DNA of 7,301 nt from Gammaproteobacteria bacterium (GTDB taxonomy: Bacteria > Pseudomonadota > Gammaproteobacteria > Enterobacterales > Kangiellaceae), in NCBI GenBank assembly GCA_002401655.1, contig NVTT01000048.1:16552-23852 (forward strand). Direction: 5' to 3'. Below are positions 1-5,961 of this stretch, one piece after another. Position 1 is the first letter of the stretch. Every line of letters starts with the position of its first letter. The notes under the pieces are model-generated. The model did not search any database, was not told the origin of the DNA, and saw only the letters and a program-made list of their open reading frames with translations. Position numbers and translations under genes: made by a program.

Positions 1-873
1 CTTTCTAAGGCAAAAACATTTGCTCAAAAAATGAAGTTAATTGGACAAATAAGACCCAGTGATCTAGCTCCCGTTCCGCCGTCCGTCGCGGAATATTCCA
101 CCGGCGTTACCATGGGGCAAAATGCAGAACAAATGGCTCGCGACCATGGTATAACAAGAGAAGAGCAAGACGCATTGGCGCATCGTTCTCACACGCTTGC
201 CGCTAAAGCTTGGGCTGAAGGTAAATTAACCGATGAAGTGATGACGGCCTATGTTGAACCATTTACCAAAGCACTGTCACAAGATAATAATGTTCGGGCT
301 GACTCTACATTGGAAAGCTACGCTAAATTAAGACCAGCTTTTGATAGAAAAAATGGGACATTAACAGCTGCAAATAGCACCGGTTTAACGGACGGTGCTT
401 CAGCGATATTAATGATGAAAGAATCCCGCGCTAAAGAGTTAGGTTACGAGCCACTAGGATATATAAAGAGTTATTCTTTTGCCGCAACTGAAGTTGAAAA
501 AGACATGCTAATGGGACCATCTTATGCCACGCCAATTGCTCTTGATAGGGCCGGTATGAAATTAAACGATTTAACCCTAATTGATATGCATGAAGCATTT
601 GCCGCTCAAACCCTGTGTAATGTTAATGCCTTTGCCAGTAAACAGTTTGCTAAAGAAAAGTTGGGAAGAAGCCAAGCCATTGGAGAAATTGACATGGACA
701 AATTTAATGTTTTAGGTGGATCGTTGGCTTATGGTCATCCCTTTGCCGCCACCGGTACTAGAATGATCACGCAAACATTACGAGAATTAAAAAGACGTGG
801 TGGCGGGATAGGACTAACCACAGCTTGTGCTGCCGGTGGACTCGGTGCAGCCATGATTTTAGAATCAGAGTAA
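1..873 (+). CDS. fadI: Acetyl-CoA C-acyltransferase FadI (3-ketoacyl-CoA thiolase), 5'-truncated by window edge
   Basis: Thiolase that cleaves 3-ketoacyl-CoA with CoA to give acetyl-CoA and a shortened acyl-CoA, the last step of beta-oxidation, in a cytoplasmic complex with FadJ. The frame is open from base 1, so the gene starts upstream; the ATG at 31 is internal. About 290 residues are visible against roughly 436 in E. coli FadI, so the N-terminal third with the nucleophilic cysteine lies outside. Visible motifs are VAEYSTG and EQMA near 85-135, [10 protein letters not shown] near 331-360, the MHEAFAAQ block (His codon 589-591), YGHPFAATG (catalytic His codon 736-738) and [12 protein letters not shown] (second catalytic Cys codon 826-828). 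The match to FadI rather than FadA is close over the whole visible length. fadJ follows after 90 bases, as in enterobacteria. Nothing in the visible part looks damaged. Confidence 0.96.
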   Translation, partial: LSKAKTFAQKMKLIGQIRPSDLAPVPPSVAEYSTGVTMGQNAEQMARDHGITREEQDALAHRSHTLAAKAWAEGKLTDEVMTAYVEPFTKALSQDNNVRADSTLESYAKLRPAFDRKNGTLTAANSTGLTDGASAILMMKESRAKELGYEPLGYIKSYSFAATEVEKDMLMGPSYATPIALDRAGMKLNDLTLIDMHEAFAAQTLCNVNAFASKQFAKEKLGRSQAIGEIDMDKFNVLGGSLAYGHPFAATGTRMITQTLRELKRRGGGIGLTTACAAGGLGAAMILESE

Positions 874-912
874 GTCAGGGTCAATCAGAATAAAGCAGAA
901 AAATAAGCATCG

Positions 913-947
913 TTTTTCATCAATGACGACATTGAGCACATGAAAAA
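913..947 (+). other. Compound stem-loop in the fadI-fadJ intergenic region
   Basis: Two nested inverted repeats are visible. The inner stem TCAATG (920-925) pairs with CATTGA (930-935) around the loop ACGA. The outer stem TTTTTCA (913-919) pairs with TGAAAAA (941-947), leaving a five-base bulge, 936-940, on the 3' side. That is 13 base pairs in total. It ends three bases before the GGAG that serves fadJ and buries the ATG at 940. It is followed by A-rich sequence, not a T tract, so it does not look like a rightward terminator. A role in setting fadJ translation or in stabilising the fadI message end is inference. Confidence 0.5.
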
Positions 948-950
948 ATT

Positions 951-954
951 GGAG
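951..954 (+). promoter_or_regulatory. Shine-Dalgarno GGAG deciding the fadJ start
   Basis: GGAG lies nine bases before the ATG at 964, an ordinary spacing. The alternative in-frame ATG at 940 has only a GAG three bases upstream, too close to work as a ribosome binding site, and sits inside the stem-loop described at 913-947. This favours 964 as the true fadJ start. Confidence 0.7.
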
Positions 955-963
955 CATTTAAAA

Positions 964-3141
964 ATGATAAAGAAAAATCAATCAGCGTTTAGTTTACAGA
1001 TTAGCGATAACGGTATTGCATGGGTAACGCTTGATGTGAAAGGTGAATCCCAAAATACCTTACGAGCGGAATTTGCATCAGAGTTTGAAGCGATTTTTGC
1101 AACTATTAACGCGGATAAATCAGTAAAGGCGATGGTCATAATTAGTGCAAAAGAAAAATGTTTTGTCGCTGGTGCAGACATCAATATGCTTCAAGACTTA
1201 AAAACTGAAGATGATGTTTTAGCGGTTGCCAATACCGGGCATGAAATTTTTGCAAAAATGGAACAACTTGACATGCCAATTGTTGCAGCTATTAATGGTT
1301 CTTGTTTTGGTGGAGGTCTGGAACTCGCTATGGCATGTAGCTACCGAATTTCAACGGATGATGCGAGTAGTCGTTTTGGATTGCCAGAAGTACAGTTGGG
1401 GCTATTACCCGGCGGTGGCGGGACGCAAAGATTACCTCGTTTAATTGGCATCGCGTCATCATTAGATTTAATGCTTACAGGTAAACAATTGATCGCTAAA
1501 AAAGCGAAATCATTAGGTGTTATTGACGAGGTAGTTGCCAAAGCGAATTTAAGAAAAGTAGCCGAAAAAATGGCATTAAAGTTAGTTGGTAAAGATAAAC
1601 GTGTAACCAGTGAACTCAAATTAAAAATTCAACCTAACTTATTAATGTCTGTAGCAGGATTACAAAAGTTAGCGCTAGAAACCACTCGGGCAGGTAGAAA
1701 AATTATTTTTGATAAAGCCTTAGACGCGGTTAATAAAAAAACAATGGGTAATTATCCATCTCCAGAAAAAATCATTAATGCCGTTCAAGTCGGAATGAAT
1801 CAAGGTTTTGAAGCGGGATTAAAAGAAGAAGCAAAAGGATTCGCAGAACTAGTCATGTCTCCCGTAGCAAAACAGTTAATGAATATCTTTTTTGCCAGTA
1901 ACGAACTCAAAAAAGATAGTGGCGTTGTTGGCGATGTTGAGTGTATGCCGATTAACCGCGTTGGTATTTTAGGTGGTGGATTGATGGGAGCTGGTATTGC
2001 TTACGTTACTGCGGAAAAAGCAAAATATAAAGTGAGAATTAAGGATCAAGATACTAAAGGTGTTAATCACGCACTTAAATACTGTTGGGATTTGTATAAA
2101 AAAAGAATCAAACGAAAACAGCTAACAGTAACGGAAGCTAATAAACGTTTTTCCCACATTACTGGCACAACGGATTACCAAGGATTTAAACGATGTGAGA
2201 TTGTGATAGAAGCCGTTTTTGAAAGTCTAGAGTTAAAACAACAAATGATAAAAGATATCGAAGAAAATTGTGGCGATAGTGTGATTTTCGCATCCAATAC
2301 TTCATCGATACCGATCACAAAGATTGCGAAGGGATCTAAGCATCCTGAAAATGTGATCGGATTACATTATTTCTCTCCGGTTGATAAAATGCCTTTGTTA
2401 GAAATTATTATTACCGATAAAACCTCACCAGAAGTCATAGCGACTTGTGTAGCATTTGGTAAAAAGCAAGGTAAAACAGTAATTGTTGTTAAGGACGGAA
2501 CGGGATTTTACACTAGCCGAATCGTCGCGCCATTTGTTAATGAAGCGGGCCATTTAGTTTCTGAAGGAGTCCCGATTGATAAGATTGATAATGCACTTAA
2601 AAAAGCAGGTTATCCTGTAGGCCCTATTACTTTATTAGATGAAGTCGGGATAGATGTAGGGACTAAAATTGCGCCCATTCTGGCTGACGAGTTTGGCGAT
2701 AGAATGTTACCACCGCCACTATTTTCTAAACTAGCGGGCGATAATAGAAAAGGTCGTAAAAATAAACGAGGGTTTTATGACTATAATGGAAAGAACATAA
2801 AGAAATCAGTCGATCAAAGTATTTATACCTTATTAGGAGTCACTCCAGACAATCAAATGGATGATGAGCAAATTGCTGAGCGTTGTATTTTACAAATGGT
2901 GAATGAATCTGTTTTATGTTTGCAGGAAGGTATTTTGAGTAGTCCGAGAGATGGTGATATTGGCGCTATTTTTGGTCTAGGGTTCCCTCCATTTTTAGGA
3001 GGTCCTTTTAGATATGTTGATTCACTCGGCGCAAAAACAGTTGTTGAAAAAATGTTAGCTTTTAAGGAAACTTGTGGCGAAAGATTTGAGCCAGCAAAGA
3101 TGCTGGTTGATATGGCATCAAAAGAAGAAACTTTTTATTAA
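964..3141 (+). CDS. fadJ: Fatty acid oxidation complex alpha subunit FadJ (enoyl-CoA hydratase / 3-hydroxyacyl-CoA dehydrogenase)
   Basis: Bifunctional beta-oxidation enzyme that hydrates 2-enoyl-CoA and then oxidises 3-hydroxyacyl-CoA with NAD+, passing the product to FadI. Starting at 964 gives 725 residues (E. coli FadJ has 714). The first eight codons from the ATG at 940 look spurious. The N-terminal crotonase domain (about 1-190) has the AGAD and GGGLE oxyanion-hole segments and candidate catalytic Glu120 and Glu142, the latter in GLPEVQLG. The dehydrogenase domain has the NAD-binding GGGLMG at 337-342. It also has His468 in GLHYFSP and Glu480 twelve residues later, the same spacing as the FadB catalytic pair. 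The C-terminal helical domain ends with the FadJ-like GFPPFLGGPFRY block. FadJ rather than FadB is indicated by overall sequence and by fadI standing upstream. In E. coli this pair serves anaerobic beta-oxidation; whether that holds here is inference. Confidence 0.96.
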   Translation: MIKKNQSAFSLQISDNGIAWVTLDVKGESQNTLRAEFASEFEAIFATINADKSVKAMVIISAKEKCFVAGADINMLQDLKTEDDVLAVANTGHEIFAKMEQLDMPIVAAINGSCFGGGLELAMACSYRISTDDASSRFGLPEVQLGLLPGGGGTQRLPRLIGIASSLDLMLTGKQLIAKKAKSLGVIDEVVAKANLRKVAEKMALKLVGKDKRVTSELKLKIQPNLLMSVAGLQKLALETTRAGRKIIFDKALDAVNKKTMGNYPSPEKIINAVQVGMNQGFEAGLKEEAKGFAELVMSPVAKQLMNIFFASNELKKDSGVVGDVECMPINRVGILGGGLMGAGIAYVTAEKAKYKVRIKDQDTKGVNHALKYCWDLYKKRIKRKQLTVTEANKRFSHITGTTDYQGFKRCEIVIEAVFESLELKQQMIKDIEENCGDSVIFASNTSSIPITKIAKGSKHPENVIGLHYFSPVDKMPLLEIIITDKTSPEVIATCVAFGKKQGKTVIVVKDGTGFYTSRIVAPFVNEAGHLVSEGVPIDKIDNALKKAGYPVGPITLLDEVGIDVGTKIAPILADEFGDRMLPPPLFSKLAGDNRKGRKNKRGFYDYNGKNIKKSVDQSIYTLLGVTPDNQMDDEQIAERCILQMVNESVLCLQEGILSSPRDGDIGAIFGLGFPPFLGGPFRYVDSLGAKTVVEKMLAFKETCGERFEPAKMLVDMASKEETFY

Positions 3142-3180
3142 TTATCTATATTAGTCGTTGATTTAAGCTAAAATAAAAGC

Positions 3181-3675
3181 ATGAAATATATTTATACCAT
3201 TTTTTTATTGTGCATCCTCTTGTTAGGCAAAAATGTATCCGCTAACGAGTGGCTTATTGGTGTAGGTGAAATCTATCAGGCGGATGAATCGGGATACGAA
3301 ATGTATTCACTTTCCTTTGAGAGAAATGACTGGAAAGGAAATGTCAGCTACTGGGAAACATATCCATATACAGCATGGTTAGAGACTAATCCAGAATGGG
3401 GAATTGATTATGTTGAATCCCACTATATGGTAGCGATAATAAAAACGCTATTTGATTATCAAGCCAGCACTAATTTAAGTTTTTATTTTGATTTAGGACT
3501 AACCTATACATCTAGGTTATCAAAAGCTAATTCAAGCAGTTTAAACTTTCAAGAAAACCTAGGTTTAGCCTATAAAAACATGAGGCTCTATCTTCGACAC
3601 ACATCTAACGCTAACATAAAAGGGTCTAATCGCGGTGAAGACGCGTTGGTTTTTGAAATAGGGTTTAAATTTTAA
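3181..3675 (+). CDS. pagL: Putative outer-membrane lipid A 3-O-deacylase (PagL / acyloxyacyl hydrolase family)
   Basis: Small outer-membrane beta-barrel enzyme that in known members removes the 3-O-linked 3-hydroxyacyl chain from lipid A. The 164 residues begin with a signal peptide: basic start, hydrophobic run 5-16, likely cleavage after VSA at 19-21. The mature part of about 143 residues suits an eight-strand barrel, with alternating aromatic strands and a terminal phenylalanine typical of outer-membrane proteins. The family signature lies near the C-terminus as RHTSNANIKGSN, giving His140 and Ser142. The acid is Glu153 or Asp154; in P. aeruginosa PagL (His126, Ser128, Glu140) it stands 14 residues after the histidine, where Asp154 lies here. 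The conserved PN is SN. It starts 39 bases after fadJ with no clear Shine-Dalgarno, so it may be read through from fadIJ. Family assignment is by motif and architecture, not by close similarity; the symbol is provisional. Confidence 0.72.
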   Translation: MKYIYTIFLLCILLLGKNVSANEWLIGVGEIYQADESGYEMYSLSFERNDWKGNVSYWETYPYTAWLETNPEWGIDYVESHYMVAIIKTLFDYQASTNLSFYFDLGLTYTSRLSKANSSSLNFQENLGLAYKNMRLYLRHTSNANIKGSNRGEDALVFEIGFKF

Positions 3676-3681
3676 GAAAAA

Positions 3682-3852
3682 CTAATTTTTTGGTAATTGT
3701 TTTTGTGCTATTTCGACCATAGTTTCTAATCGAACCAATCGTTTATCCATATCGATTATTCGATCCGTTAGTTTTTCGGTTAAGCCGTTGAGGCGCTTCA
3801 CTTCATCCGTTAATTTTAAAGTATCTAGAAGAATATCTTTCCAGCTGGCCAT
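3682..3852 (-). CDS. 56-residue coiled-coil protein, translationally coupled to the RHH gene
   Basis: I do not recognise a named family. The ORF encodes 56 residues beginning MASWKDILLDTLKLTDEV. A near-perfect heptad series runs through L14, V18, L21, T25, L28, I32, M35, L39, L42, V46, A49 and L53, so nearly the whole chain should be one amphipathic helix forming a coiled coil. There is no signal peptide or membrane segment. Its ATG overlaps the stop of the upstream RHH gene by one base (TAATG), and AGGA lies nine bases before the ATG, inside the upstream gene, which makes it a convincing gene despite its size. It converges on the PagL-like gene with only six bases between the stop codons. 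A partner or regulator of the RHH protein is the natural inference; a toxin role cannot be shown from sequence. Confidence 0.75.
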   Translation of the reverse strand: MASWKDILLDTLKLTDEVKRLNGLTEKLTDRIIDMDKRLVRLETMVEIAQKQLPKN

Positions 3853-4130
3853 TAGTTCATATCCTGAGGTGAAGGTTTTTCTAATATTTTACTAATTTTT
3901 TGATTGGCTTTTTGCGTAGATGAAATAGCTTCTTTTAAACGACTAGAAACCAACTCCATCAGTTCTGGTTGATCAATATTTTCAGAAGGATTGTAGGCTT
4001 CAATCGCAAGCCGAACGACATTAGCAGCAGAGATATTGTCTTGAGTTGCTATACGATTAAGCTTTTCAATGTTTGACTCAGAAATAAGGAATTGTTTTCT
4101 AACTAGGTTAGTTTGTATTTGATATTGCAT
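3852..4130 (-). CDS. Ribbon-helix-helix (CopG/Arc-like) DNA-binding protein with C-terminal helical tail
   Basis: Likely small dimeric DNA-binding protein. With the ATG at 4130 it has 92 residues. Residues 11-17 (RKQFLIS) can form the beta ribbon, 18-31 helix A, and 34-46 (SAANVVRLAIEAY) helix B, the usual ribbon-helix-helix layout. A second, charged helical stretch spans about 54-84, in the place where RHH antitoxins carry their partner-binding tail. An in-frame TTG at 4142 and GTG at 4139 would extend it by four or three residues, but the ATG has a GGTG six bases upstream and is preferred. It is the first gene of a minus-strand pair with the coiled-coil gene and is divergent from trmJ. Repeats in its promoter suggest autoregulation, by analogy with RHH repressors. 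No specific family name can be given. Confidence 0.72.
   Translation of the reverse strand: MQYQIQTNLVRKQFLISESNIEKLNRIATQDNISAANVVRLAIEAYNPSENIDQPELMELVSSRLKEAISSTQKANQKISKILEKPSPQDMN
3862..3865 (-). promoter_or_regulatory. Shine-Dalgarno AGGA for the 56-residue ORF
   Basis: AGGA on the minus strand lies nine bases before the ATG at 3852-3850, within the last codons of the RHH gene. Together with the TAATG overlap it supports real, coupled translation of the short downstream ORF. Confidence 0.55.
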
Positions 4131-4164
4131 AGAGTACACCAATTTATTCGCTATTTATGCAATA
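4123..4164. repeat. 9-bp perfect inverted repeat spanning the RHH start codon
   Basis: TATTGCATA at 4123-4131 and TATGCAATA at 4156-4164 are exact reverse complements, separated by 24 bases. The right arm touches the candidate -10 of the RHH promoter and the left arm contains the RHH start codon. With transcription predicted to start near 4158, only part of the right arm would be in the RNA, so a DNA-binding site pair is more plausible than an RNA hairpin. Function is inference. Confidence 0.45.
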
Positions 4165-4192
4165 AGTATAACATACACAACAGCATACACAA
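4165..4192 (-). promoter_or_regulatory. Candidate promoter of the RHH / coiled-coil unit
   Basis: Read on the minus strand, TTGTGT (4192-4187) is a weak -35. After a 16-base spacer comes TATACT (4170-4165) as a good -10, preceded by TG in the extended -10 position (TGTTATACT). The predicted start is an A near 4158, giving a leader of about 28 bases before the ATG at 4130. The -35 and the spacer are occupied by two copies of a nine-base repeat, so a protein bound there would compete with RNA polymerase. Confidence 0.45.
4172..4192. repeat. Tandem 9-bp direct repeats within the RHH promoter (candidate operators)
   Basis: CATACACAA occurs at 4172-4180 and again at 4184-4192, exact copies with a 12-base period (minus strand TTGTGTATG). 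RHH repressors typically bind short tandem sites in their own promoters, and these copies cover the -35 and spacer of the RHH gene. The related word TTGCATA appears at both arms of the nearby inverted repeat. Operator function is inferred from position only. Confidence 0.45.
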
Positions 4193-4204
4193 TATCTTGA
4201 GACG

Positions 4205-4242
4205 TTAGGACAAATCTAGCCATCTACATAGGTTGATCCTAA
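4205..4242. repeat. Imperfect inverted repeat in the divergent intergenic region
   Basis: TTAGGACAA (4205-4213) pairs with TTGATCCTAA (4233-4242) apart from one bulged A at 4236, giving nine pairs around a 19-base centre in which CTA (4216-4218) and TAG (4229-4231) can also pair. It lies between the two divergent promoter candidates, outside any predicted transcript. It is not followed by a T tract on either strand. Its role is unknown. Confidence 0.35.
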
Positions 4243-4269
4243 GAACTGAAAAATAAATGCCATAAGTTA

Positions 4270-4298
4270 TTGATAACAGTTAATATGAGGTAAATAAT
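4270..4298 (+). promoter_or_regulatory. Candidate promoter of trmJ (and possibly cysE-iscS)
   Basis: TTGATA (4270-4275) and AATAAT (4293-4298) each match the sigma-70 consensus at five of six positions and are 17 bases apart. The start would fall near 4305, giving a leader of only about 11 bases before the ATG at 4316. The -35 overlaps a small dyad, GTTATTGATAAC, at 4266-4277, which might be an operator. No experimental support is available. Confidence 0.4.
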
Positions 4299-4315
4299 CA
4301 TCTTTGCTTATTCTC

Positions 4316-5041
4316 ATGTTAGATCAAATAAAAGTAATCCTTTCTCATACCACTCACCCAGGCAATATAGGTGCTACCGCACGTGCAATGAAAGTGATGG
4401 GATTGTCAAAACTGAGACTAGTTAACCCAAAGCATTTTCCCAGTGCAGAAGCGACCGAAAGAGCTTCCAAGGCTTCTGATTTATTAACTAATGCAGAGGT
4501 CTTCAATTCAACTGAGGACGCTATTGCTGATTGTCGATTAATAGTTGGTGCCAGCGTTCGCACTCGTTCATTATCGACTCGATTAGTCACTCCAAGAGAA
4601 CTAACCGAGATCATTGGTACCAATCCAGATAATATTCCTGTTGCGCTTCTTTTTGGAACGGAAAACTCAGGTTTAACTAATGAAGAAGTACATCTTTGTC
4701 ATTATCAAGTCTATATACCCACTAATTCTGAGTATTCTTCCTTGAATTTATCCCAAGCAGTCCAATTAATAGCCTATGAAATGAGGCTCGCATTTTCTAA
4801 GGTGCAACAATTACCGGAGCAACGAGTCATAGACAACGAAAGGGTGATTAGTCGAAATCAGCTCGATGGTTTTCTCAATCATTTAAAAGATGTTATGACT
4901 AATGTTGGGTATTTAAATGTTGCTCATCAAAAGCAAATTGATATCCGTTTAAACCGTTTATTTAGCCGTGCTGATATGACAGAAAGCGAATTTAAAATTT
5001 TAAGAGGTTTTCTTTCATCTATTGAAAACAAATTAAACTAG
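4316..5041 (+). CDS. trmJ: tRNA (cytidine/uridine-2'-O-)-methyltransferase TrmJ
   Basis: SPOUT-class enzyme that methylates the ribose at position 32 of the anticodon loop of several tRNAs using S-adenosylmethionine. From 4316 it has 241 residues (E. coli 246). The knot motifs are all present: HPGNIGATARAM at 14-25 with conserved Asn17 and Arg23, LFGTENSGLTNEE at 112-124, and EYSSLNLSQAVQLIAYE at 139-155. The C-terminal helical extension ends LRGFLSSIE as in E. coli. The ATG at 4316 aligns with the E. coli N-terminus (MLQNIRIVL against MLDQIKVIL). The in-frame TTG at 4304 would add four residues and lies at or before the predicted transcription start. A GAGG at 4287-4290 is 25 bases upstream, too far to act on this ATG. 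Gene order trmJ-cysE is as in P. aeruginosa. Confidence 0.93.
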   Translation: MLDQIKVILSHTTHPGNIGATARAMKVMGLSKLRLVNPKHFPSAEATERASKASDLLTNAEVFNSTEDAIADCRLIVGASVRTRSLSTRLVTPRELTEIIGTNPDNIPVALLFGTENSGLTNEEVHLCHYQVYIPTNSEYSSLNLSQAVQLIAYEMRLAFSKVQQLPEQRVIDNERVISRNQLDGFLNHLKDVMTNVGYLNVAHQKQIDIRLNRLFSRADMTESEFKILRGFLSSIENKLN

Positions 5042-5062
5042 CTAAAAAAACTTAGATTAGTT
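5036..5062 (+). other. AT-rich stem-loop at the trmJ stop codon
   Basis: AACTAGCTAA (5036-5045) can pair with TTAGATTAGTT (5052-5062) through AACTA/TAGTT, a G-T wobble with one bulged A, and CTAA/TTAG, around the loop AAAAAC. The trmJ stop codon is in the left arm. There is no following T tract, so it is not an intrinsic terminator. It could stabilise or process the message between trmJ and cysE, but pairing is weak. Confidence 0.3.
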
Positions 5063-5109
5063 GAAATAAAATCGAAATGAAATTTAGATAAAGGTCCAAT
5101 AAGATAGAC

Positions 5110-5925
5110 ATGTTCAATAAAATTAAAGTCCGATTACAAGAAGATATTCAAAGTGTCTTTGACCGCGATCCCGCCGCTCGTAATACCTTAGAAGTATTGC
5201 TTAATTATCCTGGGTTACATGCTATCTGGTGGCATAAAGTCACACATGCGCTCTGGAAAAAAAATTGGTATGGCTTGGCGAGATTGATTTCTACATTTGT
5301 GCGAGCCATCACCGGTGTGGAGATCCATCCCGGTGCGCAAATAGGCCGCCGTTTTTTTATTGATCATGCAATGGGAGTTGTTATTGGAGAAACCGCTATT
5401 ATCGGAAACGACGTGACTTTATATCATGGTGTCACCTTGGGCGGCACTTCTTGGGATGCAGGTAAAAGGCATCCAACTCTAGAAGATAATGTGGTGGTTG
5501 GTGCGGGAGCGAAAATATTAGGACCTATCACTTTAGGTAAAGGCGTTAAAGTGGGTTCAAATGCAGTTGTGACTAAAGAAATCCCTGCAGGTGCAACGGT
5601 GGTTGGTATTCCTGGACATATTATCGATACAGATTGTCAAAAACCAAAAACTAATAGAGAGAGAGTTGAACAATTGATTGGCTTTGAAGCTTATGGTGAG
5701 AGCGAACAATGCTATGATCCAGTTTCACAGGTGATTTCCAGTATTCTTAGACACTCTAGAGGCGTTGATCAGCAAATGCAATTATTGCTAAAAGCGATGG
5801 AAGATAAGGGGATCGATGTAGAGTCACTAAAAATACCGGGTATCGATGCTAGTGATTTTCTCGTTGAGTCTGTTGAAGCTGGTGACGTGGTAGAAACGAA
5901 CAACAAACAAGCTAGTAACGATTAA
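5110..5925 (+). CDS. cysE: Serine O-acetyltransferase CysE
   Basis: Acetylates L-serine with acetyl-CoA to O-acetylserine, the carbon skeleton for cysteine synthesis, in the cytoplasm. Its 271 residues include a short N-terminal helical part (1-65) containing RDPAARN, then a left-handed beta-helix of hexapeptide repeats (about 70-170). Key segments are [16 protein letters not shown] at 71-86 with catalytic His86, [16 protein letters not shown] at 107-121, and VGIPGHII at 165-172. Glu71 stands where E. coli CysE has Asp143, as is usual in this shorter-headed subfamily. The tail of about 95 residues, including GFEAYG and [11 protein letters not shown], resembles the Pseudomonas-type enzyme. It lies 68 bases after trmJ. 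The gap has a weak promoter candidate (TTGAAA 5061-5066, TTAGAT 5084-5089), and the nearest AAGG is distant from the ATG, so initiation signals are poor. It is 34 bases before iscS, with no iscR between. Confidence 0.95.
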   Translation: MFNKIKVRLQEDIQSVFDRDPAARNTLEVLLNYPGLHAIWWHKVTHALWKKNWYGLARLISTFVRAITGVEIHPGAQIGRRFFIDHAMGVVIGETAIIGNDVTLYHGVTLGGTSWDAGKRHPTLEDNVVVGAGAKILGPITLGKGVKVGSNAVVTKEIPAGATVVGIPGHIIDTDCQKPKTNRERVEQLIGFEAYGESEQCYDPVSQVISSILRHSRGVDQQMQLLLKAMEDKGIDVESLKIPGIDASDFLVESVEAGDVVETNNKQASND

Positions 5926-5933
5926 TGAATAGT

Positions 5934-5961
5934 AAGAAACAAGAAAAAAGAAATAAGAAAT
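5934..5961 (+). repeat. Four-copy heptamer repeat AAGAAAN running into the iscS start
   Basis: Four contiguous seven-base units are visible: AAGAAAC (5934-5940), AAGAAAA (5941-5947), AAGAAAT (5948-5954) and AAGAAAT (5955-5961). They fill most of the 34-base cysE-iscS gap and the last unit contributes the first two bases of the iscS ATG. There is no proper Shine-Dalgarno, so the purine-rich repeat is itself the translation initiation region. Copy-number change by slippage would alter that region without touching either reading frame. Confidence 0.7.

Noticed and set aside
978..1184. Minus-strand ORF inside fadJ, with similar ones at 1341-1619 (minus) and 1226-1444 (plus)
   Set aside because: They lie wholly within strongly conserved fadJ coding sequence in other frames, with no recognisable product.
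3672..3696. Possible bidirectional terminator between the convergent PagL-like and coiled-coil genes
   Set aside because: The only pairing is a five-base A/T stem around CTAA, with a few flanking pairs; there is no GC stem and no proper T tract after it.
3681..4142. Classic type II toxin-antitoxin module
   Set aside because: The RHH half fits an antitoxin, but the 56-residue partner shows only a coiled coil and none of the RelE, MazF, PIN or Fic features; the label would overstate the evidence.
4205..4242. Possible integron attC site, because GTTAGGA and TCCTAA flank a hairpin next to a small gene pair
   Set aside because: The order is inverted relative to attC, which runs RYYYAAC to GTTRRRY. 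The inner L boxes are missing and no integrase or further cassettes are present.
4354..4623. Minus-strand 89-codon ORF inside trmJ
   Set aside because: It is antisense to the conserved TrmJ knot domain and has no recognisable product.
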